A stretch of 64,000 nt of DNA from NCBI RefSeq assembly GCF_000143885.2, contig NC_018581.1, positions 1-64,000 on the forward strand, read 5' to 3'. The DNA comes from Gordonia sp. KTR9. GTDB taxonomy: Bacteria; Actinomycetota; Actinomycetes; Mycobacteriales; Mycobacteriaceae. The stretch's first letter is position 1. The number at the start of each line of letters is the position of its first letter. Shown in pieces: positions 39,447-47,997 of this stretch. The notes below the pieces were generated by a model. It saw only the letters and a list, made by a program, of their open reading frames with translations. It was not told the DNA's origin and made no database searches. The position numbers and the translations under genes were made by a program.

Positions 39447-39937
39447 CTGTCTCCGCTCGCCACTCGCTGGGCGAATCCGGCGAGGTGGGTCCGCAACGCC
39501 CGGATGCGCTGTTGCCGCACGGTCTCGGGGTCGTCGGTGGAGAAGATGGCCGACGGCTTGGCGCGGACGTTCGCCGAACATTCGAAGTTCGAGCAGATCA
39601 ACGTCCCGACCGTGTTGCCCTTGCGCCCCGCGGCGCCGGCGAACTTCGCGCTGAAGAAGACGACCTCGTTGGGGAGGTGGACGTCCTCGCAGAACGAGCA
39701 CAGCGGACGGTTCCGGGGCTGGCGGCCACCGAGTCGCAACATGATCCCGACGACGTCGTCGTCGGTCGGGATGACCACGTAACCGACCATCGGGAGCTTC
39801 GGGTCGCGCCAGCCGGCGAAATCGAGCTGCTCCCAGTCGAAGTCGTCGAAGTCGGGTGGGAGTGTCACGCTCTTCCGTTCGCGCAGCGAGGCGTTGACGA
39901 ACGACGAACGGATCTGGGCTTCGGTCAATGAATGCAT
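39431..39937 (-). CDS. FBP (elongation-factor-G-binding-like) treble-clef protein
   Basis: A 168-residue protein of the FBP type, related in its C-terminal treble-clef zinc finger to FusB-like EF-G-binding proteins. Residues are PLCSFCEDVHLPNEVVFFSA (first CxxC) and GTLICSNFECSANVR (CxxxxC). The mid part DPKLPMVGYVVIP is conserved. ATG 39937 has GAGGTG upstream. The C-terminal SPSAP and the stop are encoded by hairpin repeat copy C, so the natural end has been altered. The ribosome role is inferred from family. Confidence 0.85.
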   Translation of the reverse strand: MHSLTEAQIRSSFVNASLRERKSVTLPPDFDDFDWEQLDFAGWRDPKLPMVGYVVIPTDDDVVGIMLRLGGRQPRNRPLCSFCEDVHLPNEVVFFSAKFAGAAGRKGNTVGTLICSNFECSANVRAKPSAIFSTDDPETVRQQRIRALRTHLAGFAQRVASGDSPSAP

Positions 39938-40159
39938 GGGTGTGTACACCTCAGGTGTCGGAGGAGGAAAAGAGAGCACAGATCGACCGGCGCGGTCCTC
40001 GACTGAGATGGACGCGCGCCGATCGGGGCGGGGTGCTCAACCGTCGGCGCGCACGACGCCGACGACCTCCTCACGCCCGGTGGGCGACACACTGACAGAC
40101 ACGAGGACCGATGGTGAACCCCCGGGCCATTGCTGTCAACTCCGATTCCGGCCCCCTCA

Positions 40160-40221
40160 CGCTCACAGGTTCCGTTCCCGCTCACACAGTTCCGGCTGAG
40201 CGGGAACGGAACCGGTGAGCG
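40160..40221. repeat. Second hairpin repeat family, copy 1
   Basis: Arms 40160-40184 and 40197-40221 are 25 bases with one mismatch; the core is GGTTCCGTTCCCGCTCA and its complement. It lies just after the wrbA stop and may terminate it. A diverged copy is at 63262-63323. Confidence 0.85.
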
Positions 40222-40227
40222 ACACCG

Positions 40228-40827
40228 TCAGGCAGAAAGGAGTCCAGCGATTCGCACCACACGCTCGGCCATGTGCGCGAGCGCGGCCTTCGTAGCGTCG
40301 TCGAGCGGGTTCTTGTTCTCCGGACCGGTGACGTGGGAGACACCGTAGGGATTGCCGTCGGCGAACTTCAACCCGTCGGTGTAACCGGGCGGGACGAGGA
40401 TGCCGCCGAAGTGCATCAGCGAGGTGTACAACCCGATGAGCGTGGTCTCCTGCCCGCCGTGGGCGGTGTTGCTGGAGGTGTATCCGGCGTAGACCTTGTC
40501 GGCCAACTTGCCGTCGGCCCACAGGCCGCCGAGCGAGTCGATGAACGTCTGGAACGGCGAGGCCGTGCTGCCGAACCGCGTCGGGCTGCCGAAGATCACC
40601 GCGTCGGCCCAGACGATGTCGTCTCCGCTCGCGGCGGGCAGGTCCTTGGTGGCCTCGTAGTTGGCCGACCACGCCGGATTGTCGGCGAACGTCTGCGGAT
40701 CCCGGGTCTCGGCGATGTGGCGGACCCGGACCTCGGCACCCGCGGATTCGCCGGCATCCGACAGCGCCTGCGCCATCGCCGTGCCGTGTCCGGTGGCCGA
40801 GTAGTAGATGATCGCCAGCTTGGTCAT
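40228..40827 (-). CDS. wrbA: NAD(P)H:quinone oxidoreductase, WrbA type
   Basis: A 199-residue flavodoxin-like FMN enzyme that reduces quinones by two electrons, protecting from redox stress. Motifs are IIYYSATGHGTAMAQALSD (FMN phosphate loop), FGSPTRFGSTASPFQTFID, and TAHGGQETTLIGLYTSLMHF, then VPPGYTD. ATG 40827 has GGGAG upstream. It stands alone, with a hairpin directly after the stop. Confidence 0.95.
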   Translation of the reverse strand: MTKLAIIYYSATGHGTAMAQALSDAGESAGAEVRVRHIAETRDPQTFADNPAWSANYEATKDLPAASGDDIVWADAVIFGSPTRFGSTASPFQTFIDSLGGLWADGKLADKVYAGYTSSNTAHGGQETTLIGLYTSLMHFGGILVPPGYTDGLKFADGNPYGVSHVTGPENKNPLDDATKAALAHMAERVVRIAGLLSA

Positions 40828-40961
40828 ATGTCACTCCCGTCTCGGTGATTGGCATGTGCCACCGACGGGTACCCGAAGCGCGTGAGCCGACACCCACACG
40901 CCTGCCGAGTACTCGTCGTGGACGGGATTCGTAGCCCCGTCGCGAAAGGATAGTTGCAACG

Positions 40962-41711
40962 ATGTTGTTCATCGGCACCTCCGGCTGGCAGTACCGGGAT
41001 TGGCGCGGTGCGTTCTACCCCGAGAAGCTCCCCCAGCGACTGTGGCTGGACTATTACGCCCAACGGTTCCCGACCGCCGAGGTCAACAACACCTTCTACC
41101 GGCTGCCGGAGAAGGAGGCGTTCGAGAACTGGGCCGAGACCGTCCCCGCCGACTTCCGGATGGCGGCGAAGATGAGTCGCTACCTGACGCACATCAAGCG
41201 CCTCAAGGAGCCCGCCGAACCGGTCCAGCGCTTTCTCGATCGATCGGCGGGGCTCGACGGTCGGTTGGGGCCGGTGCTCCTCCAGTTGCCTCCCAACCTC
41301 CGCGCGACACCCGACGCCCTGGACGAGACGCTCGCGCTGTTCCCGAAGACGGTCCAGGTCGCCGTCGAACCCCGGCACGAGTCCTGGTGGACCGACGAGA
41401 CCAGGTCGGTCCTCGAACGGCACAACGCGGCGCTGTGTTGGGCCGACCGGAAGAACCGCATTCTCAATCCACTGTGGCGCACAGCCGATTTCGGGTACCT
41501 GCGACTCCATGACGGGACGTCGCGGCGACCGATGAGTTATGGGTCACGCGCGATCGACAGCTGGCTGCGCCGCCTGACGGAGGCCTACGACGACTCGTGC
41601 GATGTCTACGTGTACTTCAACAACGACCCGGGATGCGCGGCGATCGACAACGCGGTCACCATGATTCGCCGCGCCCAGCGGATGGGGATACCCGTCAAGA
41701 CCGTGGGATGA
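40962..41711 (+). CDS. DUF72 family protein
   Basis: A 249-residue TIM-barrel-like protein. Signature parts are MLFIGTSGWQYRDWRGAFYP, EVNNTFYRLP, FRMAAKMSRYLTHIKRL, LGPVLLQLPPN and VAVEPRHESWW. DUF72 proteins are widespread and have no settled function; a nuclease or hydrolase fold has been proposed. ATG 40962 has AAAGGA upstream. It is the last housekeeping-like gene before the AT-richer island. Confidence 0.92.
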   Translation: MLFIGTSGWQYRDWRGAFYPEKLPQRLWLDYYAQRFPTAEVNNTFYRLPEKEAFENWAETVPADFRMAAKMSRYLTHIKRLKEPAEPVQRFLDRSAGLDGRLGPVLLQLPPNLRATPDALDETLALFPKTVQVAVEPRHESWWTDETRSVLERHNAALCWADRKNRILNPLWRTADFGYLRLHDGTSRRPMSYGSRAIDSWLRRLTEAYDDSCDVYVYFNNDPGCAAIDNAVTMIRRAQRMGIPVKTVG

Positions 41712-41866
41712 CGTTGTGTGCTTCGAGATATGAGCACATCTTCCATGTACGCGGAACTGACAAACTGCCCTAGTACTGACCCGACACAAATAGTTAATTG
41801 CAGCCAGCGAACCACAGCGATTCCCGATCTCTTAACAACTCTAAGCAGAAAAATGCTCGCACTACT
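41712..41866. other. AT-rich left edge of the island
   Basis: This 155-base gap shows a sharp fall in GC compared with the DUF72 gene. It ends at the TIR gene stop. I found no tRNA, integrase or clear attachment repeat. Confidence 0.5.
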
Positions 41867-42466
41867 CTAAGAGCAGGAGGCGCTTCTGAGCCGACGCGGG
41901 CGAGTGTTGTTAATGAGATCACGGCGAGTGGTCCGCGCGTCATATGCATCGCTAATCCAAGCTCTCAGCGAAGTTTTAGTGGCAGGATACGAGAACCATC
42001 GTGCATACCCGGTATCCGTACCAGAGGCGTTACGACTAACATTGTCTTCTACCCGAGCCTGTAAGTCGCCCCCGCTCGGCAATTGAATAGCCAGGAGACC
42101 GTTGACCTTACTCAGTTTGCTATCGCGCAGCGAGGAATAGATCTCCCAGTCCACGTACCGGCGTGCCCACGTACACTTTCCCATCAATGCGATTGTGACT
42201 GTCGAATCGCCCAGGTACTTGGTGCGTATCTGATTCATGACGTAGTCAGTGTCCTGACTATCAATGAAGTCATCCTCGTCGGTAACACCTACGGTTTTGG
42301 CAATAAACTCGGTACCGAACTGCTCGATGAACTCCGCGACCTCGGAGGAGTCTTCGGCATGGTACGACACAAAACACTTGTGACGAGTCGAGTCGAGCTT
42401 CCTGGCTGCCACGCTGGCAGCGAACTGCTCGAGCTGGCGTTGCTGATAGTGCCCGTAATACCCCAC
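41867..42466 (-). CDS. ThsB-like TIR protein (DUF1863/MTH538 type)
   Basis: A 199-residue TIR-like protein. The first strand is KCFVSYHAEDSSEVAEFIEQ (30-49), then a D-rich loop (DEDDFIDSQDTDYVMNQIRT), TVTIALMGKCTWARRYVDWE and IYSSL. Glu108, in the DWEI motif, is the likely NAD-cleaving residue. Family members in Thoeris systems make a NAD-derived signal upon phage infection. GTG 42466 has AGAGAGGA eight bases upstream. It is divergent (59-base region) from the SLATT-type gene. AT-rich codons set it apart from the core genes. No ThsA is nearby. Confidence 0.82.
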   Translation of the reverse strand: MGYYGHYQQRQLEQFAASVAARKLDSTRHKCFVSYHAEDSSEVAEFIEQFGTEFIAKTVGVTDEDDFIDSQDTDYVMNQIRTKYLGDSTVTIALMGKCTWARRYVDWEIYSSLRDSKLSKVNGLLAIQLPSGGDLQARVEDNVSRNASGTDTGYARWFSYPATKTSLRAWISDAYDARTTRRDLINNTRPRRLRSASCS

Positions 42467-42539
42467 CGTGAGATCCTCTCTGCGCTAAGTTCACACACAG
42501 TATGGCGCACAAGACCGACAACGGGTGATGATTGCTCCC

Positions 42540-43433
42540 ATGACGGTTGTTGCTCAAGTTGCAGACTCAGACATGCCGCACCTCTTCCAGGCTGCGGACC
42601 AAGCCTCTCTTGAGGCGCAGAAGTCGTACGTTGGCGGTACCCGCAAGCGACTACTCCTGCTGTCGGCCGCGGCCGTGGCTGGCTTGAGCTCCTGGCGCGT
42701 GGGTACAAGCGGCGTCGATGTGTGGGGTGTTCTAGGCGTGATCACCTTCGTGGGGGCTCTTATTCTTGAACTTAGCGCGTGGCGAACCAGGCCAGATAAG
42801 GCGTGGTATGACGGACGAGCCGTCGCCGAGTCGTCCAAGACTCTAGCTTGGAAATTCGCGGTTTGCGCTCTTCCCTTTCCACGAGAAATCGAATTGGATG
42901 ACGCGCGTGTCGCGCTAATGGAACGGTTCGAAGCGATACAGCATTCGTTTCGAGGACTGGAACTTTCACCAATCGTCGCTCCGGCAATCTCTAGCTGGAT
43001 GATCGAGCAGCGAACATCCTCGTTAGAGGACCGACGCAGTAGCTATCTCGAAGCTAGAATCGCAGATCAAAAGAAGTGGTACATGACCAAGGCTACTTTC
43101 AACAGGAAGAGAGCTACTGCATGGCGGCGCGTCCTCGTTTCCTGCGAATTTCTAGGGGTGGTAACTGCTCTATTCGCAGCTTTAATGCAGGGGTTCGCGC
43201 AAGTGTCGCCAGCAATTGCCGCGGTAGTTGTAGCGATAGTGGCCTGGACTGAGACTAAACAGTACGACTTCAATGCACGCGCGTATGCAGCTGCTGTGAA
43301 CGATCTCACCAATGCCGAGGAGAAACTACGGTTGGCAGTAGATGAGTCATCGTGGGCCAAAGAAGTAGATGACGCAGAAGAAGCTATCAGTCGAGAGCAT
43401 GTTGTGTGGTGGGCGACTCGATCTCGAGTGTGA
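42540..43433 (+). CDS. SLATT/DUF4231-type membrane protein with two 2TM units
   Basis: The protein has two pairs of membrane helices, about 38-80 and 199-240, separated by a helical region with YDGRAVAESSKTLAWKFAVC. The WY..RA..E..K..AW pattern and the paired helices fit SLATT (SMODS- and SLOG-associated 2TM) domains in tandem. SLATT proteins are predicted membrane-damaging effectors fired by nucleotide signals. No signal-binding domain (SLOG, macro) is seen. Start is uncertain: GTG 42525, ATG 42528 and ATG 42540 are in frame. It lies divergent from the TIR gene and convergent with the AAA-TIR gene. Confidence 0.75.
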   Translation: MTVVAQVADSDMPHLFQAADQASLEAQKSYVGGTRKRLLLLSAAAVAGLSSWRVGTSGVDVWGVLGVITFVGALILELSAWRTRPDKAWYDGRAVAESSKTLAWKFAVCALPFPREIELDDARVALMERFEAIQHSFRGLELSPIVAPAISSWMIEQRTSSLEDRRSSYLEARIADQKKWYMTKATFNRKRATAWRRVLVSCEFLGVVTALFAALMQGFAQVSPAIAAVVVAIVAWTETKQYDFNARAYAAAVNDLTNAEEKLRLAVDESSWAKEVDDAEEAISREHVVWWATRSRV

Positions 43434-43504
43434 CCTCACCTTGATCGCTGAGGTCGATCCTCACCCCAGCGCAAGGGGCGGATGTCACGCGACCAATACT
43501 TAAG

Positions 43505-45109
43505 TCAGTCGATTCCCACACTGACGCAGCAGTCTTCGCAGATATTGTACCGGGCGGGAGCCTTCCTGGAATTCGCAAGAACCAAATTGCATCTCGAGCA
43601 GTAGAATTCACCCGCTCGAACCTGGGGTCTAGCCCTCATCCGGGCAATTTTCTTCGCCAAATTATCAGCGAGATCACTAATTTGAGGTTCAATGGGCTGG
43701 TTATCAACAACGAGCCACGAACCTACTTTGTCATGACCGGCCAACAGTGTCTCATTGCTGGCGTCTGAAAACTGGACAGGTATGACATTCTCGGAACCAA
43801 ATCTAGCATGAAACTGTCGGCTTTCAAACTTCGTCCATACCCGTTTTGGGTACTCATTAGACAGAAAGCAGACAACGAAGCTGGCTTGCGATCTATAAAT
43901 TGGGGCCAGGTACTCTTCGAGATTTGTAGCCAGGATCCGATCCTGCTCGTCGTTATCGTAAAAGACACTAATCTCGCGTTCTTTTAAACGGTCGGCCAAG
44001 TAACTAGCAGCGTGCCTTCGGTCCCCTGCGAAAGACAAGGCAAAATCGTATTTCGTATCAAAGTCGATGTTCAGGAATCCGACCATAGCCGCGAACTTGT
44101 CCCAATGCAAATTCCGAAGATAGAATGCGAACTGTGGATCCTCAATGGTTAGAAACTTATTTCGTGAGTCGTAGTGCAAAAGGTGTCCGAATTTGTCATC
44201 GCTGCGAATGTGATCCGATAGGTGGTCACCGTAGACCACCCCGGACACACTAGCCGCGACGTCCGGATGCTTAGCAATTTCTGTGGTAAGTCTTATCGAC
44301 CATTCGTCAGCGGCTGCTAACCATCGGAGCAAATGTAGATATGGAGCCCTTCCTTCGGGATTCAATCGCGGTCCTGCCGCGAATCGTATGGCAACGTCCG
44401 CAAACGTTTCCGCTAGACCGTCTGCGACGTTCTCTAAGACAACTTCGAATGGCACTGAGGGGAGCTGCCTGTCAGGTCGCTGCTTCAAGATGTCGGAGAG
44501 TAGGCAGCACCTGTAAGAAAGCATCTGAGCCAGTTGGAAGCTCCCATGGGCGGCGCGTACGATTTCCTCTACGGGAAGCTCGGCATTCATCACAGCGCAT
44601 CCTTCACGGACGAGACTGGTAACCTTTTGATCAGAGTTCCGGCCAAATTTAATGATATCGACTCGACCAGAGAGGTCGCGTCCGAAGTTCATGAGGGACT
44701 TTCCCGCATCGGTGATTCCCAGCACGACGAGCTTGGTGTCCTCGACGCCTTCGTCCGCAAGAACTTTCATTCTGTCGGCAACACTGCGTTGAACTTCAAT
44801 TGGCAATCGGTGATAGTCGTCGATCACAACTATTCCGATCCCGTCGACTTCAAGAACTGCATCAAGGAGGTCCCTATCTGCCTTCTTCCTTGCACTCAAG
44901 AGCTCTACATGGATATCTGAGTCAAGTTCTTCGTCGATAGCCTTCTGTAGAGCCGTCGTCTTTCCAACACCGGTCGGACCCTCGATAACGACGCATCGTC
45001 CTGGCGTTCGCAGTGCCACAATAAGCGCGTTGAATTCGGCGGGTCTCACGAAAGTATGTTTGGGTATGCCGGATGAGGTGAAGACCTCCTCCAACCGTGG
45101 CGCAGTCAT
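43505..45109 (-). CDS. AAA ATPase-TIR fusion protein with C-terminal zinc ribbon
   Basis: A 534-residue protein. The AAA/STAND-like part (about 20-330) has Walker A GPTGVGKT (44-51) and Walker B VVIDDY (94-99). The TIR domain (about 353-490) has KYDFALSFAGDRRHAASYLA, FYDND, VVCFLSNEYPKRVWTKFES and the probable catalytic Glu429. The end carries CSRC and CEDCC, a zinc-ribbon-like tail. This build matches bacterial anti-phage TIR-NADases controlled by an ATPase sensor. There is no Shine-Dalgarno; TAACCT seven bases upstream of ATG 45109 suggests leaderless mRNA. Confidence 0.85.
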   Translation of the reverse strand: MTAPRLEEVFTSSGIPKHTFVRPAEFNALIVALRTPGRCVVIEGPTGVGKTTALQKAIDEELDSDIHVELLSARKKADRDLLDAVLEVDGIGIVVIDDYHRLPIEVQRSVADRMKVLADEGVEDTKLVVLGITDAGKSLMNFGRDLSGRVDIIKFGRNSDQKVTSLVREGCAVMNAELPVEEIVRAAHGSFQLAQMLSYRCCLLSDILKQRPDRQLPSVPFEVVLENVADGLAETFADVAIRFAAGPRLNPEGRAPYLHLLRWLAAADEWSIRLTTEIAKHPDVAASVSGVVYGDHLSDHIRSDDKFGHLLHYDSRNKFLTIEDPQFAFYLRNLHWDKFAAMVGFLNIDFDTKYDFALSFAGDRRHAASYLADRLKEREISVFYDNDEQDRILATNLEEYLAPIYRSQASFVVCFLSNEYPKRVWTKFESRQFHARFGSENVIPVQFSDASNETLLAGHDKVGSWLVVDNQPIEPQISDLADNLAKKIARMRARPQVRAGEFYCSRCNLVLANSRKAPARYNICEDCCVSVGID

Positions 45110-46183
45110 GAGGAGTAGGTTAGAGCAACCGAGTTCGACTTGGCGGGCAAGTTCCTATCCGGCGCAGTGTCGGAGGACCTTAGGTGAGACTCGGGAATCT
45201 TTGACCGGTCTGGGCTGCCCGATGCGCAGATGATGGGATCGAGACGAGTCGGAGCATCCTCGCAAAGACGTAGCATGCGTTCGCGGGGGCGCCCTGCTAT
45301 AGAGGTCAGCGATGCGCATGGTCGACTTGGCACAGCGGCCCACGTATCAACCTCACGTTTTAGCGATGAGATCCCGGGGTGCGGCCAGTTGTCCTGAAAC
45401 TGTGCTGCATCCATGCTTGGCCATCGGCCCGTTGCCGTGGTTGGTGCGATCGCGGGCTCACCGAAATCGGCGCACGTCAGTGCCGACGGCGACGGGGAGG
45501 GAACTTCGATGCCGTGCAGGATCGGCGCATGGGACGCCACGGCGCCGCCCCACTCACCGGCTAGTTCGAGGTGTGCGACGGGCCAACATTGGCCTGACTG
45601 GCTGGCGCCTACCCGCACCGTCCGGTTCTAGGTTAGCGAAGCGGCATTTGGAGTCGCTTCGCGGCGGTGCTCCGATCCAATCCACGCTCGCGGAGGTCGA
45701 GGCGTCGAATTGGCGAGCCGCGCGCGGACGAACGGCGCGACGCCCTTCACAGAGGACACCACGGTCATGACTCGAAACGGGGTCTGAAAGTGCGCTCGGC
45801 CGAAGGTCCACTATCCCCGAGAACCGTCACCGCGGCGCCGTCTTGGGTCGTCGGTCTCGTAGCAGGCGGCAGTTGTCGCCGGTAGATGTTGATCGAAGCG
45901 AGTCATTCCGGCCGCGTAACAGAGCGGGTTCGCGCTCTGGGCCCCCATCCTGGTGGGGGCACTGGCCTCGGCACGCGGTTGCCCTCCGATACGAGTTGCG
46001 CGCCGAGTTTGGAGGCCGAGCACGCGCCGGACGCCGGACGGCGTGACACGGGTCGCGCCCATCACCCGGTGACCCTCCCCGGCCGTCGACGTAGGATCGG
46101 GAGCGCCGGGTCGGGGTGACTCCACGATTTCCGGCTCGGTATCCGGGCCAACCCCTCACGCGAACATCGAAACGGAGACGAAC
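45110..46183. other. 1.07-kb region without convincing genes
   Basis: Several short frames exist on both strands but none shows a domain, a strong RBS or consistent codon use. The minus-strand frame 45106-45618 ends in an ATGA overlap with the AAA-TIR start and could be a coupled upstream gene, but its composition looks random. Possible remnants of deleted island genes or a regulatory RNA cannot be excluded. TAGGAT at 46092-46097 is a candidate -10 for the small ORF that follows. Confidence 0.5.
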
Positions 46184-46270
46184 ATGGTGGACACCATCTT
46201 GTGGCAGGCGATCCAGGACAACGAATTGGCACTGGCCGTGCTGCAGTACGTGTTCTCGGGCGTCAAGTAA
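46184..46270 (+). CDS. 28-residue small protein
   Basis: A short ORF with strong expression signals: GGAG (46174-46177) six bases before ATG 46184, and a perfect hairpin 26 bases after the TAA. The peptide starts MVDTILWQAIQDNELALAVL and ends YVFSGVK; it could form one amphipathic helix. It has no Cys and no signal peptide. I do not recognise a family. It lies at the right edge of the TIR/SLATT island, so a toxin, pore peptide or regulator are all possible. Confidence 0.6.
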   Translation: MVDTILWQAIQDNELALAVLQYVFSGVK

Positions 46271-46296
46271 CCGCCTGCGAACATTCGTGATCGACG

Positions 46297-46337
46297 TTGC
46301 GGCAGTTTGGTCCCTGAATTGGAACAAACTGCCGCAA
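46297..46337 (+). terminator. Hairpin after the 28-residue ORF
   Basis: TTGCGGCAGTTTG (46297-46309) and CAAACTGCCGCAA (46325-46337) are perfect 13-base complements with a 15-base loop. It probably ends the small ORF transcript. Confidence 0.75.
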
Positions 46338-46425
46338 CAAACAATTTGAGACCTATTTTCGAAATGAATCCGGCGAATTCGCCGGCAGATCTGGCAGTGT
46401 CTGAAATGTCCGCTAGTGTTTAGCG

Positions 46426-47997
46426 ATGCTCACAGGCACGCGCGGTTCTCGACTGTTGAATCGTCTCTCGGTGGCGGTACTGGTGCTGGCAGTGGCCGCC
46501 GGCCTGTCGATCGTCTCCTCCGGTCCGTCCCAGGCGGCGCCGGTGGTGAATCCCCAGGCCGGAAAGCTGGTCGCGCAGGCGGACTTTAAGGTCAAGCGAG
46601 ACGGCTTCTCGTTCGAGAACTGGGGACCGAACGACGCTCTGCACACTCGCGGCCTGACCATCGATGGCATGCGTGCGGTATTCGGCGACGAGGTCTGCGC
46701 GCGCCTCGTATTGGGTGTGTGCTCGCCGACCACGGTCGCCGAGGTGGTGCAACAGGAATTCAACGAGTCGATGGCGGGCGGGCACTGCTTCGGGATGGCC
46801 GCGCTGGCCGGACTCTATGCCACCAAGCGCCTGAACCCGTTCCCGCTGGCACTGCCCTGGCAGCCGGTCTACAGCATCCGGCCGTCGGCGCCCCTCGATG
46901 AACTCATCGCCCGGATGTTCATCACGCAGGGCTTTCCGCCCACCGACCTCGTCCAATCGGAGGTCACGGTCACACAGGCGTTGTCCCGACTGCGGTCGGC
47001 GTGGGCCCGCAACGACAATTACGTCCTGGCGATCTACACCGACGAGGAGCAGAGCGCCGGACACGCGATCAACCCGATCGCCATTCGCGACCTGGGACAG
47101 GGCAAACGCGGCATCGTCGTCTACGACAACAACTTCCCCGGTGTCGAGAAGATGATCGTCGCCGACCCCGCGGCCAACAGCTGGTACTACTCGACGGCCA
47201 CCAACCCGTCCGAGCCGACGCTGCTGTTCCAGGGGTCGCCGGCCAACAAGATGATGCTCGTGCCGCTGGCACCCATCCTGGCGCGTCACCAGGACCCCGA
47301 CCTGCGCGACGACGAGACCGTGGTCATCGTGTCGGACACCAACGGCGGCGCCCGCGGTGCCGGCGACGTCGACTGGGATGTGCGGGTCACGGATCCGGCC
47401 GGCCGCGCGATCCCGGGCGTCGACCGAAAGATCCTGTTCAACAACGACAACACCGCCACCTTCACGGTGCCCGCGAACCGCGCCTTCCGGATCATCGTCG
47501 ACGGGGTGGAAGCCGGTCGTTCCGCGGACATCGATGCGACGGTGCTCAGCGCGGGCGGCGTGGTCGCGATGGGTGATCTGGAGGTGCCCGCGGGTGCCGT
47601 CGCGGTCGTCGACGCCGACCCGGCGCGACATGGGATGCGGGTGACCTCGTCAGCAGCGTCGACCGCGGAATTCGAGGTTGCGACCGAGAACTCGCTGCGT
47701 TCGCTGTCGACCGAGACCACACAGCTCGCAATCGGCCCGAACTCGGCGGTCTCGGTGGGTGCCACGTCCCCGGCCGGTGTCACCATCCGCTCCGAGGGGC
47801 GCGCGCAGCGGCTCCGACTGGAGGTCGAGCGAAGCGACACCTTCACCGATCGGATCGCGGTCAGCCCCGGGCAGATCTCGCTGCCCGCCGGCGCGACGAT
47901 CACGGTGCCGGTGAATCTCTGGCCGGGATTCGGACCGCTCCCCGCGACCGTTCGTAGCGGCCCGTCGATCACCGCAGTTCCCCTCAGCGCGCGGTGA
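46426..47997 (+). CDS. Secreted papain-like-fold protein
   Basis: A 523-residue protein with a Sec signal peptide (cleavage near PSQAA-PVVN, about 38). The first domain has an ordered Cys-His-Asp set: Cys121 in GGHCFGMAALAGL, His213 in SAGHAINPIAI and Asp234 in VYDNNFPG, the pattern of papain-like cysteine proteases or acyltransferases. The rest is beta-rich and probably extracellular. The substrate is unknown. ATG 46426 has TAGTGT exactly six bases upstream and no Shine-Dalgarno, so leaderless mRNA is likely. It overlaps the next gene by four bases (GTGA). Confidence 0.72.
   Translation: MLTGTRGSRLLNRLSVAVLVLAVAAGLSIVSSGPSQAAPVVNPQAGKLVAQADFKVKRDGFSFENWGPNDALHTRGLTIDGMRAVFGDEVCARLVLGVCSPTTVAEVVQQEFNESMAGGHCFGMAALAGLYATKRLNPFPLALPWQPVYSIRPSAPLDELIARMFITQGFPPTDLVQSEVTVTQALSRLRSAWARNDNYVLAIYTDEEQSAGHAINPIAIRDLGQGKRGIVVYDNNFPGVEKMIVADPAANSWYYSTATNPSEPTLLFQGSPANKMMLVPLAPILARHQDPDLRDDETVVIVSDTNGGARGAGDVDWDVRVTDPAGRAIPGVDRKILFNNDNTATFTVPANRAFRIIVDGVEAGRSADIDATVLSAGGVVAMGDLEVPAGAVAVVDADPARHGMRVTSSAASTAEFEVATENSLRSLSTETTQLAIGPNSAVSVGATSPAGVTIRSEGRAQRLRLEVERSDTFTDRIAVSPGQISLPAGATITVPVNLWPGFGPLPATVRSGPSITAVPLSAR

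Noticed and set aside
45106-45618. Minus-strand frame ending in an ATGA overlap with the AAA-TIR start
   Set aside because: The overlap hints at coupling, but the protein has no recognisable domain and no clear RBS, and its composition looks random.
41712-46425. Integrase, transposase, att site or CRISPR array around the island
   Set aside because: No integrase or transposase motif, no perfect boundary repeat and no regularly spaced repeat array was found.
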